The notes below the pieces were generated by a model. The model searched no databases and was not told where the DNA came from. It saw nothing but the letters and a program-made list of their open reading frames with translations. This document shows, piece by piece, positions 29,705-41,700 of a DNA stretch of 64,000 nucleotides. The position numbers and the translations under genes are program-made. Each line of letters starts with the position of its first letter. Within the stretch, counting starts at the first letter, position 1. Origin of the DNA: Hemicordylus capensis (taxonomy: Eukaryota > Chordata > Lepidosauria > Squamata > Cordylidae); NCBI RefSeq assembly GCF_027244095.1, contig NC_069665.1, positions 436,501 to 500,500 on the forward strand, read 5' to 3'.

Positions 29705-32700
29705 GTGAGCCTCCCCCGCCCGCAGCAGTCTACCCCGAGGGAGAGGGGGAGGCCGAGCGACGCTGCCCTCCGCCTCCCCCGCCGGGCCAAGGCGCAGGCA
29801 GGCAGGCAGGGGGCGCCCCCCCTCCTCTCCCCCCGCCCCGAGGAAATGCCGAGGCCGCGCTCTGGGCTTGGGCCTCTCCTGCCCGCCTGCTGCCGCCGCC
29901 TCTGGCCGGGCTGCCCTCCTGGCGGGGGTGTGTGTGTGTGTGTGTGTGTGGCCACTGTGTTGTGTTGTGTTGTGTTGTGTTGTGTTGTGTTGTGTTGTGT
30001 TGTGTTGTGTTGTGTTGTGTTGTGGTTGTGTGGTGTGCGGGAGGAGATGGGATTCCTCTGCCCGCCACTTGCTGCCTGCTGCGGCCGCTGGGCTGCGAAG
30101 GCTGGCCGGACTGCAGCTGGGCCGGGGGGGCGGGGGGTCCTTGGGCCTGGCGTTGCCCCCCTGCCCGCCTAGGTCGAACTCGGCCGGCCTGCCTGCCTGG
30201 AGATGGCCTGCTGCCAGTCGCCGTCCCTTGGGGAGTGCCTGCGCTCCAGCCCCTCCGGCCCAGCAGAACACGGCCAGGTTGCCCGTCTGCCCTGCAGGGA
30301 GGCTGGGGGGGGGGCGGGTTGAGATCCCCCTTGAGTCCCGCTGCTGCTGCTGCCCCTCCAAGGGGCCTTGGCCTTCCATCTGCAGCAGGCGCCGCCCTCC
30401 TCCTCCTCCTCCTCCTCCTCCTCGCGCCAGCACCCTAACCCTCCTGGGCAGATGGCCCCTGCATCTAGATCTAACGGCTCTTGCTGGCGTCTAGGGCTGG
30501 GTGGGGTGTTCTGTTTTTGATCCCCAGCCCTGGGGAGAGGTGAGGGGCTCCACTCTGGGGGAGACTGATCTGCCTGGCCCACCCCTTGGAGGAGCTAGAC
30601 GCTCCCAAGCACAAAGGTTGCCAAGGCCTGGCTTTTCTTGGAGCAGCTGCTCCTCCGCCTGTGAGTAGCCAGGGGATTGCCACTCTTTGCAGTCAGGAAG
30701 CCAGTGCCCAGAGAGCAGCGGCCGCTTGTGCTCTTCTGAGCTGTGTGCTGCATCCTGACTCGGGCTCTTTTGCTGAGTGACGCTCCCCCCCACCCCACCC
30801 CACCCCACTCATTTGGGCAGCGCTTCCTGTGCCCTGGCCTGTGTTTAGGGTCAGGAGACAATGGCTTGGCTTGCTGTGAGTGTAGTGAGGACAGAGGGAT
30901 GGCTGTGTTGATGTCCCAGCGCTGGGGGCCCACTGGGGCGCTTCCTGACGCCAGCTCCTATCTCTGAAGGATTCCCTCTGCAGTCATGGCTCCGAATACT
31001 ACCGTAAGATGCCCAGGATAAACTCTGAGCACTGAGAGGAGGTTCGTCTTGAGGGACAGAGAGTGAGAGTAGCACCCTTAGACCAGCAGCCTGAAGCTTC
31101 GCCATTCTGACTGTTGCAAGGAAAGCGATCTCTGAGCTTGCATCTTTGAATGGAAGTGACTTTACAAGCCAGGGAGGAACCCCCATGGCGTCTCAGAACT
31201 GGCCGGGGGGGGGCGGGAGCGTGCTGGGGGGGCGCCCAAGGCTTGCCTTTGCCACTGCGCTGGCTTCTCAGCCCCCTGCTGAGCAAATGGCTGATCTTCT
31301 GAAAAAATAACAGAAGTCAAACTCCTGAAGTAATAGTAGCATATACAAAAAAGAGAGATCCTAGCGAGTCACTGTAAGCATTCGTAGTGGTCGTGGTAGT
31401 ACATAAAGCAGTTACCTGCCTATTCCAGTGTGTAATGTGAGAAAGGGTTCCTAATGGGCCTTCTAGGTCTTCCGTGTGAAATGTGGTTGCAGAGTCTCTA
31501 AAGACTGGCCGACACCCACCCTGCCATGCGGAGTGGTGTAATTTAGTTATTTATTTAATTTTTATTAGAAACATTTAATATACCGCCCACTCCGAAGACT
31601 CTGGGCAGTAATGGCTGGAGAGACCCCTGTCCGAATCCTTGCTCAGCCATGACGTCCGCTGGGTGGCCTTGGGCCAGCCACTCATTCTAACCACCCGCAC
31701 CCTGTTGTGAGGCCCAAAGGGTGGCAGCACCACAGGCACCACCCCCGCCTCCCTGAAGGAAGAGGGAACAGGGCTAGGGATGCAACGCATCAAATAAAAA
31801 GCACTGAACTGCCTTTGGCTGTGTCATTAGGAACAGAGGAAGCTGCCACAGACTGAGTCAGACCCTGGGTCCATCTAGCCCAGTATTGTCTTCACAGACT
31901 GGCAGCGGCTTCTCCAAGGTTGCAGGCAGGAGTCCCTCTCAGCCCTATCTTGGAGATGCTGCCCTGGAAGGAACTTGGAACCTAGATGCTCTCCCCAGAG
32001 CAGCTTCATCCCCATATCTTACAGTGTTCACACATGAAGTCTCCCATTCATATGCAACCAGGGCCGACCCTGCTTAGCTAAGGGGACAAGTCATGCTTGC
32101 TGCCACCACACCAGCTCTCCTCCCATTGCTCTTACCAGAGCCAGAAGCCGGGTGGGGAGTTCACTGGGGTGAATCCCTGACTGTAAGGGATTCACAGTAG
32201 GCTGCCGCCATCCACTTTATTTTGATGTGGGACATACCACTCTTTCCACATAAGATTTCTTGGGTGGGGATAAAGTGGCAAAAACCTCCCAAGAAGGCCT
32301 CCAGAGGCGTGTGACGAAGGCAGACCCAAAATGAAGAGTAGCACACTTCACCGACAAGGGTTTATCATCACATTTAAAAGAAATAGGTAGACATAAGGAC
32401 AACTGTCTTTTCATAGAGCAGATTGTAAGAGAGAGGTTTTCATTAACCAGGCAACGTGGATTCAAGCAATACAATAGAGGAAAATGACTTCCCTCACGCC
32501 TCTAACTGAACTGGTTGCTCTCTTATTACTCGCAGGCAGGGACCTTCCTGTTGTCTCCAGCCCCCAGGCTGTGGCCTTCCCATTTCCCCAGCAGCTTCTC
32601 AGCCAGCTGCTTCCTCAGGCCACTCTAGGGACGGAACAAACACACACACAGAACCAAGCTTTCTCTTCTGCTGCTGATGGCTGTGAGTGTAGTTCAGCAC

Positions 32701-35700
32701 TCTGGATTGGTCATTCTGATTTGATTTTCCTGGGCTTTCCCCCTTAGGAGGAAAGGCCCAAGTTCCTCCCAGCAATTGCTCCAAGTGAGGCCTAGTCCTC
32801 CCTCAAATCCTTGCCATCACTACCGGCTGCAGTTCTAGTTGGGCTTCCTTGGAAGTCAGTTCTATTGACTTCTGAGGAACGATGCATCCTACCAAGTTGC
32901 CTGCCGTGCTAGGGGCCGTCTTGAGGGAAAGGCTTTCACTTCCCTTTTTCAAAGTCAGAGAGAGAGAGAGAGAAGTTTGCCTTCTCTTGCTGATGGTGGG
33001 AAGGAGAGTGGAATGCATGAGCGGCTTTGCGGGGTGGTCTCTGGGTAAATAGGATGCTTTCCAGCAGTAACAGGAGGCAGAATGGGCACATCCGTCCTCT
33101 CTGCGTTGCTAGGAGATGGGCTGGAAGGGACCAAAGGTGGCAACTTGGCTGGCCCGGCTGGGCTGGGCTGGGCTGGGCTGGGCAGTGTGTGCATCAGCGG
33201 CTGTGCTGGGCTTGGGTAGAGGGCGGCCCCTCCCTGCAGTGCTGCCGGGCTCCTCTTGCCCGAATCGCCAGCCAGCACTCCCCTACTGCTGTCGCCAGGT
33301 GGCCCCCTCGGCCCTGCGGCTCCTTCGCCCTCTGGGCTGACAGGTCCCGTTGTGGTGGCCGGACTCTTCGTCCCGTTGGAGGCCTCCGTTCCTGCCTGCC
33401 CAGAACCCAAGCAGTGGATGTTTGCGAGCTTCCGTTGTTGGGCCTGAATCTGCTGGTGCGGAGCAGCGGGGTAGGAAAGGTCTTCTCTGCTGTGGTCCGA
33501 CCCCAGAGCTCTGAGGCCAGCTTGAGGGGCCCTGATGGGACGGAGCCCTGCTGGGGTTGCTTCCCGCTCTTTGGGGCGGGGATTGTTGGTTTTAAAAGGC
33601 GCCTTTGAAGCCACGGAAGGAAGTTTCCCGTTGGATCAGTTGCGCTTCCGCCATTAGGAAACCCAGGGATGAGGCCTGGCCCCTGGGGCGGGGGGCGGGT
33701 GCCTGGCCTGCCCCTGCTCTTGGCCCACTGCAGAGTGGCCTTCTGCCTGGGAACCAGCCAGTCTGCAGCCAGTCAGCCTCGGGACAAAGAGGAGGCGTGA
33801 AGGGCTGCCGCAGCAGCTCCAAGCGAGTGGAGGGGTGGTCGACCTCTGGGGTGCAGCTCTGCTCTCCTGATGCCAGGCTGGGGCCGGGGGGGGGGGTGCC
33901 TGGCCACTCGGGCGCCCCGCCTTGCCGACTGGGCTGGGCTTGCCGTTAGGGAGTGCAGCCGGGGCCCGTCTACAGAATCCAGAGCTGGACCCTTCTGCGT
34001 CTGTGTGCTGCTGCATCTCTTACGACGTGGAAGTGGGTGTGGGGGCCAGGAACATCTCCCCTCCTTGCACACCCCTAACCTGCATCCGGCAAGAGAGTCC
34101 AGGTTTCTCTCCTGCTGCAGCCGGCCCCTCCATTCTGGAGCCAGGACGAGAGGCGTGGCGGTGGTGGGGCCTGCCCATGGCTCAGGGTGGCCAGGCCAGT
34201 CCTCCTGGGGGCTCCGTGCCGAGGAGACCCCCCCCCGAATTCCCTCCTGCCCCAGTGGAAGCCCACTTGCCCAGGCGGGTGATGCAGGCGGCCAGAGGCA
34301 GCCGGTGCTGCTCAGGAGGGGAGACGGGGAGGGAGCAGCGTCCTGTGGCAGGGCACCCCTTGGGCCTGTCTCCGTGGCTCTCCGGAGTCCATTCAGCTGC
34401 AGGTATTGTTGGGCTCCCGCGGTTCCAAAGGGCTGCCTCGTAGGTGGCTCCACCTAGGGAAATGCTGGCGCACCGTAATGTCTGGAGCCGCCGCCGTCTC
34501 CAGGCAGGTCTCTCTGGAGGAGATGGTTCCCTCTTGCAGCGGGATGCTCCAAGGCCAGGGTCAGCTGGACGTGGCCGGTGGGCGCTTGCTTGGTAACCAC
34601 CGCAGCGGGGCGCCTTGCGTCAGCACTGGGCTGGCCAGAGGTCCGCTGCACACCCTGCCCGTCCTTCCGAGGATCCCACCGAAGAAGTGAGCCAGGGTCG
34701 AGCAAGGGGGCCCCTGAGCCACCCAGGCCGTCGGCGAGGATTGTCTTCCCAGCGGGAGGCAGGAAAGGCCAAGGAGCCCAGCCGCTCTGAGCAGCAGCTG
34801 GGGGGCCTCGGCCTGCGAGTCGCCTTCTGGGCCCCGTGGCTCCCTTTCGGAAGACGGCCAATGGTGCTGCTGCCATGAAGGGCTGCTCTGCTCCCTTGGC
34901 AGCATCCAGGAGGATGGAGAAAGGAGAGCAGGCCAGCCAGCCTGAAGGCTGCAGCGGTCTGTGGGCCTGGTCTCTGTAGAGCAGGCAGGTGGTGCATCCC
35001 CCCCACCCCGAGCCAGGGAGAGAGGGGCTGGCTGGACCCGGGCTTTGTGGCAGAAGGGTGTCTTGGGTACCCAGGCCTCTCTGCCTCCAGGGGCTGAGTG
35101 CGCTGTGTGTGTCCGGTGTGGGGAGGCTGCCATGGGTCAGTTAGCCTCCAGGGATTGGTTGGCTTGCTTGTGGCTGCCCCCATTTCCCCCTCCAGCCCTA
35201 TTGGCTGCTCCTCCTGACCTTGGGTGTAATCCCCCCCCCCGCTGCCACCAAACTCTGGGAGGTGATTATACAACTCCTTGTTGTGTCCTGGAGACGAGGA
35301 GTCCTTGAACTTCAGATTCCAAGAAACGGAGGAGGAGGAGTTGGACAGCGTTCCCCATCTGGTTCCGTTCAGCCTCTGCTCATCTGTCTTGTCCCTCTTC
35401 CCCTCCCTGCACCCCTGACTCCCCAGGAGGCTGTTTGCCCAATGAACCCGCAGAAGCACGAGGAGGACCCCCACCCCCCGCACGCATGGGGGTGGGTGCT
35501 GCTGCGAGAGGCATTTGCAGGAGCATTTGCAGGAGCGAGGGCCGGGTTGGCCTGTGATCCGTAGGGATCCGCGGAGTTGGAGCCCAAAGGGCCTCGCCTT
35601 GGGAGGAGAGCCTTCGGAGCATCGAGGCTTCTGCCAGGACAGTGTGTGAGAGAGAGAGAGAGAGAGAGCACAGTCCGCTTGGCAGGAGAACGGCAGGCCT

Positions 35701-38700
35701 GGGGAGAGGCTGGGAAGGCTCAGAGACCTGGCTGTGCTTCGCCTGTGAGTGCGGAGGAGGAGGAGAGAGCTCTGAAAGGGGCAAAGTGACCCAGTGGCCC
35801 AGCAGCTGGGGAGGAAGGCGAGCGAGTGGCATTCGGAGGCAAAGCAGCCCGGCCCGCCCAACTGATCTGCCAGGGCTTGCTGATGATTGGGAAGGCGAGG
35901 GAGGCCCTGAACCTCCAGCACCCGAGAGTGCCGAATCTCTGCTTCCTTAGCAAAGCGTGTGGGGTGTGAGATCAGCAGCTCCTAAAAGCGCACCACTGAC
36001 ACGGGGGGGGGGGGCTTTCCCCCTTGAACCCGGGACTCGAGCCCAAAGTGGACCAGAACTTCACCGGAACGGAATGTCTCTTGGATGAACAGGAGTTGAA
36101 CCGTTAAACTTTTTAGTTCCGTTCAGATTCAGGTTAATCCACCTATAATTTTAACATTCCAGTTCAGACACTAACTTTGACAAGAGGTTTGGCGACCCTT
36201 TCAGATGCCTTGAACAGGTTTAGGTCAGTTTCATGCAGAATAGTTGAGACACTTTCCCCATGGAATTGCAATGTGACTATGTTGTGAATATGGAGATAAA
36301 CATGCTTACATCAAGTTACTATTTTAAACTGTTTATCTCTGGTTTTAAAAAAAGATTTACTAACAAAATACAACAGGATTAAAAACAGGGAATAAAATGT
36401 TGATTCTGCCATGGAAAACAGCTGCCTCTTGAGCCACTTCTTTGCAACCAGCTGCCCCAGTTCACACCCCGGAGTTTGGTTCAGGTTCAAGGCAGCCAAA
36501 AGATGGCAAGGTAGGCTCAGTTTTGGGTCACTGAAAAAACCTCTTGACCCAGTTTTGAAGTCTGGGTTCAGGTTTGGCCAGCAATCTGCTTTAAACGCAC
36601 AAAGTGGTCCCCAATTCAGACAGGCCCGACCAACATGGGGCTAGCCAGCCCTCGCATTCTGGCAGTTTCCCAGTGAAAATGGTACATTGGGGGATGTGAC
36701 CTGGACTGGGGCTCCAGTGGCAGATGATGGGATTAAAGCCCCCCCCCCAACCTGTCTAGGTTTAAATTCTGCCCTCCTGCGTGCTGTTTATACCAGAAAA
36801 AGCCGGCACGCGGGGGCTGATGATGCGAGGAGGTTTGGCCCCAAGGGGTTCAGTCATCCAGCTCTCCAGTGGCCGTTCTCTCCTCTCTGATCACTCCAGA
36901 GGCAGGACCTCTGCTGCCGAGATGGCCATGCCGTCTTGGGGGAATCTCTCGCCTTTTAGAGGCCTACCTCCGTTTTTCCTCCCCCCCCCCCCCCGCCGAG
37001 TCCCTTTCCTCTCCCTCCTGCCCTTTTCTCCCTTTTGATCCTGACAGCCTTTTCTCCTTAAAAAGCAACCACCAACAATGACCCCTTCTTTGGTTATTTT
37101 GGTCGTCCTCCTGAATCCCATCTCTTGACGGTTCTTCTCTGGGGCAGCCCCCTGGCTGGACTAGCGGGGCTTGCCTCTCCTGGGCCCAACTGCTGCGTGG
37201 CAGATTTTAAGTGCTTGCCTCCCGCCTTCTCTCTCCCATCCAAACGTGCTACTCAAGAGCCTCCGAGGCTACTGGTCACCCTGCATCTCTGCAAAGGAGC
37301 AGCCTCTGCCAGGCTTTGCAAGAGGCTACAAAGGGCTCGATCCATTGGCCTCTGCCACTGGGTGCCTCTTGCTTCTTTCTGGGACCAAAGACGGACCTGG
37401 CTGGCCTTTGGGCATCCCTGGGGGTGCTCTCGGCAGCATCCATGAGCCAGACGAGCAGAACAGCCTCGCTCCTCCCAGCAGGTGGTGCTCTGTGACCCTC
37501 CTGGGACCCCCCCCCCCCGGTGGGCAGTGGGGCCTGCTCAGCCAGCCCTCCATCCTGGTTCCCTGAGAGCTCGTTCTGTTCTGAATCTTGCCCTCCCGTT
37601 GCAGATCTGAAGCTCCATCTCCAGAGCACCGACTATGGGAACTTCCTGGCGAACGAAGCGTCCCCCCTCACAGTGTCCGTCATTGATGACAAGCTGAAGG
37701 AGAAGATGGTGGTGGAGTTCCGCCACATGCGCAACCACGCCTACGAGCCCTTGGCCAGCTTCCTGGACTTCATCACGTAAGTGGAGGCTGCCTTCCGGCC
37801 GCGGCTGCAGTGACAGACGCACGGGGGTTCCCATTGGGCCGGCCGGTCCGGCTATACCTGGCTGTCTGCCACTGGGGCTGACCCCACCCCAGAGCATGCG
37901 GCCTTGGCCAGAAAGGGCCAGCCGGGCTCCGCTGTGCCCTTGGGGGTGTCTCACACTGTGAGGCCCGGAGAAGGACAAGCTGCTCTCCCTCTCCCCGCCC
38001 CCCCCCCCGACAGGGCCCTTGTTCTGTGCCCGAGTGGCCAGTCGCTGTTTGCGCACCTTCTTCACGGGGGGGGGCACAGGGGGGGCGGCTTTATGGCACT
38101 TCCTGAAAAGCTGGCCTGCAGGGAGAGAGGCCTGTTGGGGGAAGAGGGACTCTGCCTCTCTCGGGGGCCCTCTCAGCCGGGAGAGGGAGGTCTGAGGTCA
38201 GCTGCTGGAGGGCTGATGCGGCCCTTCCTGGCTGCGACCCTCAAGCCCTGTCTGGACCGCCAAGGCCTTGCCAAGCCCCCAGGGCTGCAGCCCCTTTGGG
38301 GTGCAGAGAGGGCCTCTTCCCTCCGTTGTGAGGACTTGGGAGAGCTGAGGGGCCCAGTGCCTTGGGCCGCTTGGCCTGAGCACCAGCGGCTCTGCTGGGG
38401 GCCGGCAAGAAGAGAGCGCCGGACTCCCACATGGCTGTGCCCTCCACTCGCTCCTTGCCCAGACTCCCAGTGGCCTTAGGAAGGGCCGATTCGGCAGCTC
38501 GGAGCCAGGGGCGTCAGGAGGAGCCCTGAGCCCTGGCAGGGCTGATGCCGGCATGGGCCCCCCTGGCTGCAGAGCTGCCCTCCTTCCCAGGGCCCGGCCG
38601 GTGGGGCTCTGGCTGCAGAATGTAGTGGCCGGCCGGCCGTCTGGCTGGCTTCTGCCGCTGACCCGCCAAAGGCCCCAATCCCCTGGGTGCGGAGAGAGGC

Positions 38701-41700
38701 CGTGGGCCGTGGCAGGGCGAGTGCTGGCGCAAGCTTGATCAGTCCGGCTCCTAATTGCCAGCAGCGGCTGCTGGCTCCTTCCGTGTTTGGAATCCGCTTT
38801 TATGGCGGCTTTGCCCTGGAAGCCCTCTCGTAAAACCGGCCTCGCTCCAGTCCAGCTTTTTATAGCTTCCTGGGAAGATGGGGAACACACGGGCCTCCCA
38901 CGCTGAAGCAGCTCCTCTTGGCGGGGGAGAAAGAGGAGGAGGAGGAGGAGGAGGAGGACCTCCTGCCTGTGCCGTCTCTGGACCCGGAGGGAGCAGGCTG
39001 GGGGTGGGGGTGGGGGAGAGCAGCTCACGGGGGATGCCCCTTCTGCGGGGAGGGAAGCAGAGACCTCCGGGGCCCTCTGGGTGGGCGGCGGCGGCTGCTG
39101 CTGCTGAGGGTCTGAGGCAGCGCCTCCTGAGGGGCCGGGGTGTGGGGAGCGCTGTGGGCAGACCCCCACCCGGCTGCTCTCGGCAAGGTGTGTCGCTCAG
39201 TGGTGGTGGGCCTGCAGCAGGTGCCTGCTCCAAGGGGTGGCTGTGAAGCCCCCTCCTTCCTCTCCCTGCCAGGGGCCGGAGCGTCCTCTGTGGCCAGCAG
39301 AAGATCCTGGGAGGACTCTTGGGCCTCATCAGCCGCCTTTGGCCAGTCAGGCTTCCGGGCAGGGTACAACATAGAAGCCATCCATAAATCAAAAGCCAAA
39401 CTCTGCAGCCGCCCCCCGAGGCAGGAGGCAGCGCTAGAGAAGAACCGTCAAGGGCCTCTTGGGAGTGGCGGGCCGGCCGGCCGCGTAGGACGCACACAGA
39501 TGGAGCTGGGTTGCGGTGCAAAGCGGCTCAGGGCTGCTCTTCCGCCCAGCCCACCTCTGCGCCTGCTGCTCGTCTTCGCAGGCAGGCAGCAGCGTTGCCA
39601 ACTCCCTGCAGCCTGGGCAGTTGGCCGCCTGGCTCAACGCGCTCTCTGTGCAGAGCGCGGCTTGCCAGTTCCGGGGGGTGTCCCTCTTCCTTCCCATCCC
39701 TTTCCCTAACGGCTCGGAGAGGGGCGTGCTGGCCGCCAGCACTGCGGCCCATTCAAGGGGCTGACGGGATTTGCTGGAGTCCGTCACTGCAGGTATTAAG
39801 TGTACCTGCAGAACTGAAGCCGCTTCCTGGATCTGGCCCGTGGGGGGTGGCTTGAGGGCTGGCGCTTGAGGGCTGGCGTGCTGGCCCTAACCCTAACCGG
39901 CCGGCCGGCCTCCCCTCCCGCCCTGCCTTCACATCAGGGGCTTGTTCTCGGAAGAAAGCAGCCTCCGGGAGGAGGAGTTCTTCTTGCCTTGCCGCTTCTG
40001 AACGCGCTGGTCTGACTCTTGCTTTCCTCCCCTCCTGTCACTCACGGGAGAGTTCCCTGGGATCCCTGGGCCCGGTTCAGAGGGCCGTCTCCTCGCATCC
40101 CGGGACTTGAGAGAGAGAGACCCCTGCCAGCCCTGGGGGGGGACCTCTGGAGCAGAGCCCACCACTGCGTCGGGCAGACTGTGCCGCTGCCATCTCTCTC
40201 CAGGAGGAATCCTCTGCACAGTTGCAGCCGGTTCCCACAAGAAGGCTCACGAAAGCAGGCTGGGTGCTGAGAGGCAAAGAGGACACCTAGAGGAGATGCT
40301 GACCTCCTCCTGAACCTGTCCCAGTTTTGAATGTCCTTAAAATCCAGTGCCAGGAACTTGACACAATATTCCAAGCGAGCCGCGCAGAGCAGAGTGGAGC
40401 CATGACTTGGTTATTGCAGCTCAAGAGTGCATTAGCTTTTTCAGCAGCTGCGGCACACTGCTGGCTCACATTCCATTTATGGTCCACTCAGACACCGGGA
40501 GCCTTTTCCGGCGTCTTGCTGCCAGACCCGGACTCCCCCATCCTGGCCCTGCGCCTTTGGTTTTGGGTTACCGCAGTGCAGGACTTGGCTTCGCTCTCTT
40601 GAACAGGCCCTGCTTGTGGGCTTCCAAATTGGGCATCCGGTTGGCCACCTGGGAAGGCAGGACGCTGGCCCGGAGAAAGCAGGATGCCCGCCCTGGGAAG
40701 GGTTGGCGGGAACATGGCAGACTGCGGAGGCCAGCTGGGCCCTGCCGTGAGCCCTCGGAAGAGGCTTGGCGGAAGCGCAGCCCTGCTGGCCCAGGGAGGA
40801 CTTCATGGGGAGAGGGGGGCTGAGGTGTGCCTCCCTCGCCCGTACTGTGCATGCTCGGTAGCAGAGTCCTTGCGGGGCCTGTGGGCGCAGGAGGAAGTTG
40901 TGTGTCCATCTGTCTGAGCGCCTCGCCGTCTTCCTTCCAGGTACAGCTACATGATTGACAACGTCATCCTGCTGATCACGGGGACGCTGCACCAGCGCTC
41001 CATCGCCGAGCTGGTCCCCAAGTGCCACCCCCTGGGAAGCTTTGAGCAGATGGAGGCCGTCAACATTGCTCAGACCCCGGCGGAGCTGTACAGCGCCATC
41101 CTGGTGGACACGCCCCTCGGTGAGGGAGGGAGGGAGGGAGGGAGGGGCCGGCTGGGGCCTCCCCTGGGGTGGGGTGGGGGGGGGCTGCAAGGGGCCCGGG
41201 AGCCCAGACTGGCGGCCGCCTGCAACTTGCAGAAGGTCCTCTTGGGCGTCCCGAGCCGACTGGCCACGCGGAGCCCTGCGTGGCCTCTGCAGGCTCGGGC
41301 TGGAATGGGCCGGCTGCTTGGGAGTCCTGGAGAGCCGCCTGCAGATGCGGGACTAGGACTCCCATCATCCGTGACTACAGCCACTGTGGCTGGGGGTGAT
41401 GGGAGTCGTAGTCCAGAAGCAGCTGCCGGGCCGTGGCTGCGCTGCCCTGGCGTAGGCGGAGAGACCCCGAAGCCCTGCTGAGGCCTCCCCTTGTCCTCCA
41501 GCGGCCTTCTTCCAGGATTGCATCTCCGAGCAGGACCTGGATGAGATGAACATTGAAATTATCCGCAACACGCTGTACAAGGTAGGTCGTTGGGGAGCGG
41601 GGGCCGGTGGCCACCCCGCCTACGGCTTGTGCCTGGTTGGGGCCCCTCTCCGGGGGCCTCCCCCCCCCCCCGGCTCCTGCCTCTGAGTCGCTCCGTGCTT

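Larger units (their letters stand above)
29110..29900 (+). promoter_or_regulatory. ATP6V0D1: ATP6V0D1 promoter CpG island
   Basis: CpG-dense DNA surrounds exon 1. No TATA box is evident, as expected of a housekeeping promoter. Two CACGTG E-boxes lie about 70-100 bp upstream of the ATG. Confidence 0.75.
29705..37604 (+). other. ATP6V0D1: ATP6V0D1 intron 1
   Basis: 7.9 kb, no other gene recognised. It holds a (GT)n then (GTGTT)n tract at 29927-30025, (CTC)n near 30398-30422, (CCCCA)n near 30790-30808, a 5S-Sauria SINE at 31.8 kb, (AG)n runs at about 32957-32972 and 35648-35668, (GGGCT)n near 33155-33183, and an AT-richer stretch at 36.0-36.6 kb with unclassified repeat-like sequence. Confidence 0.85.
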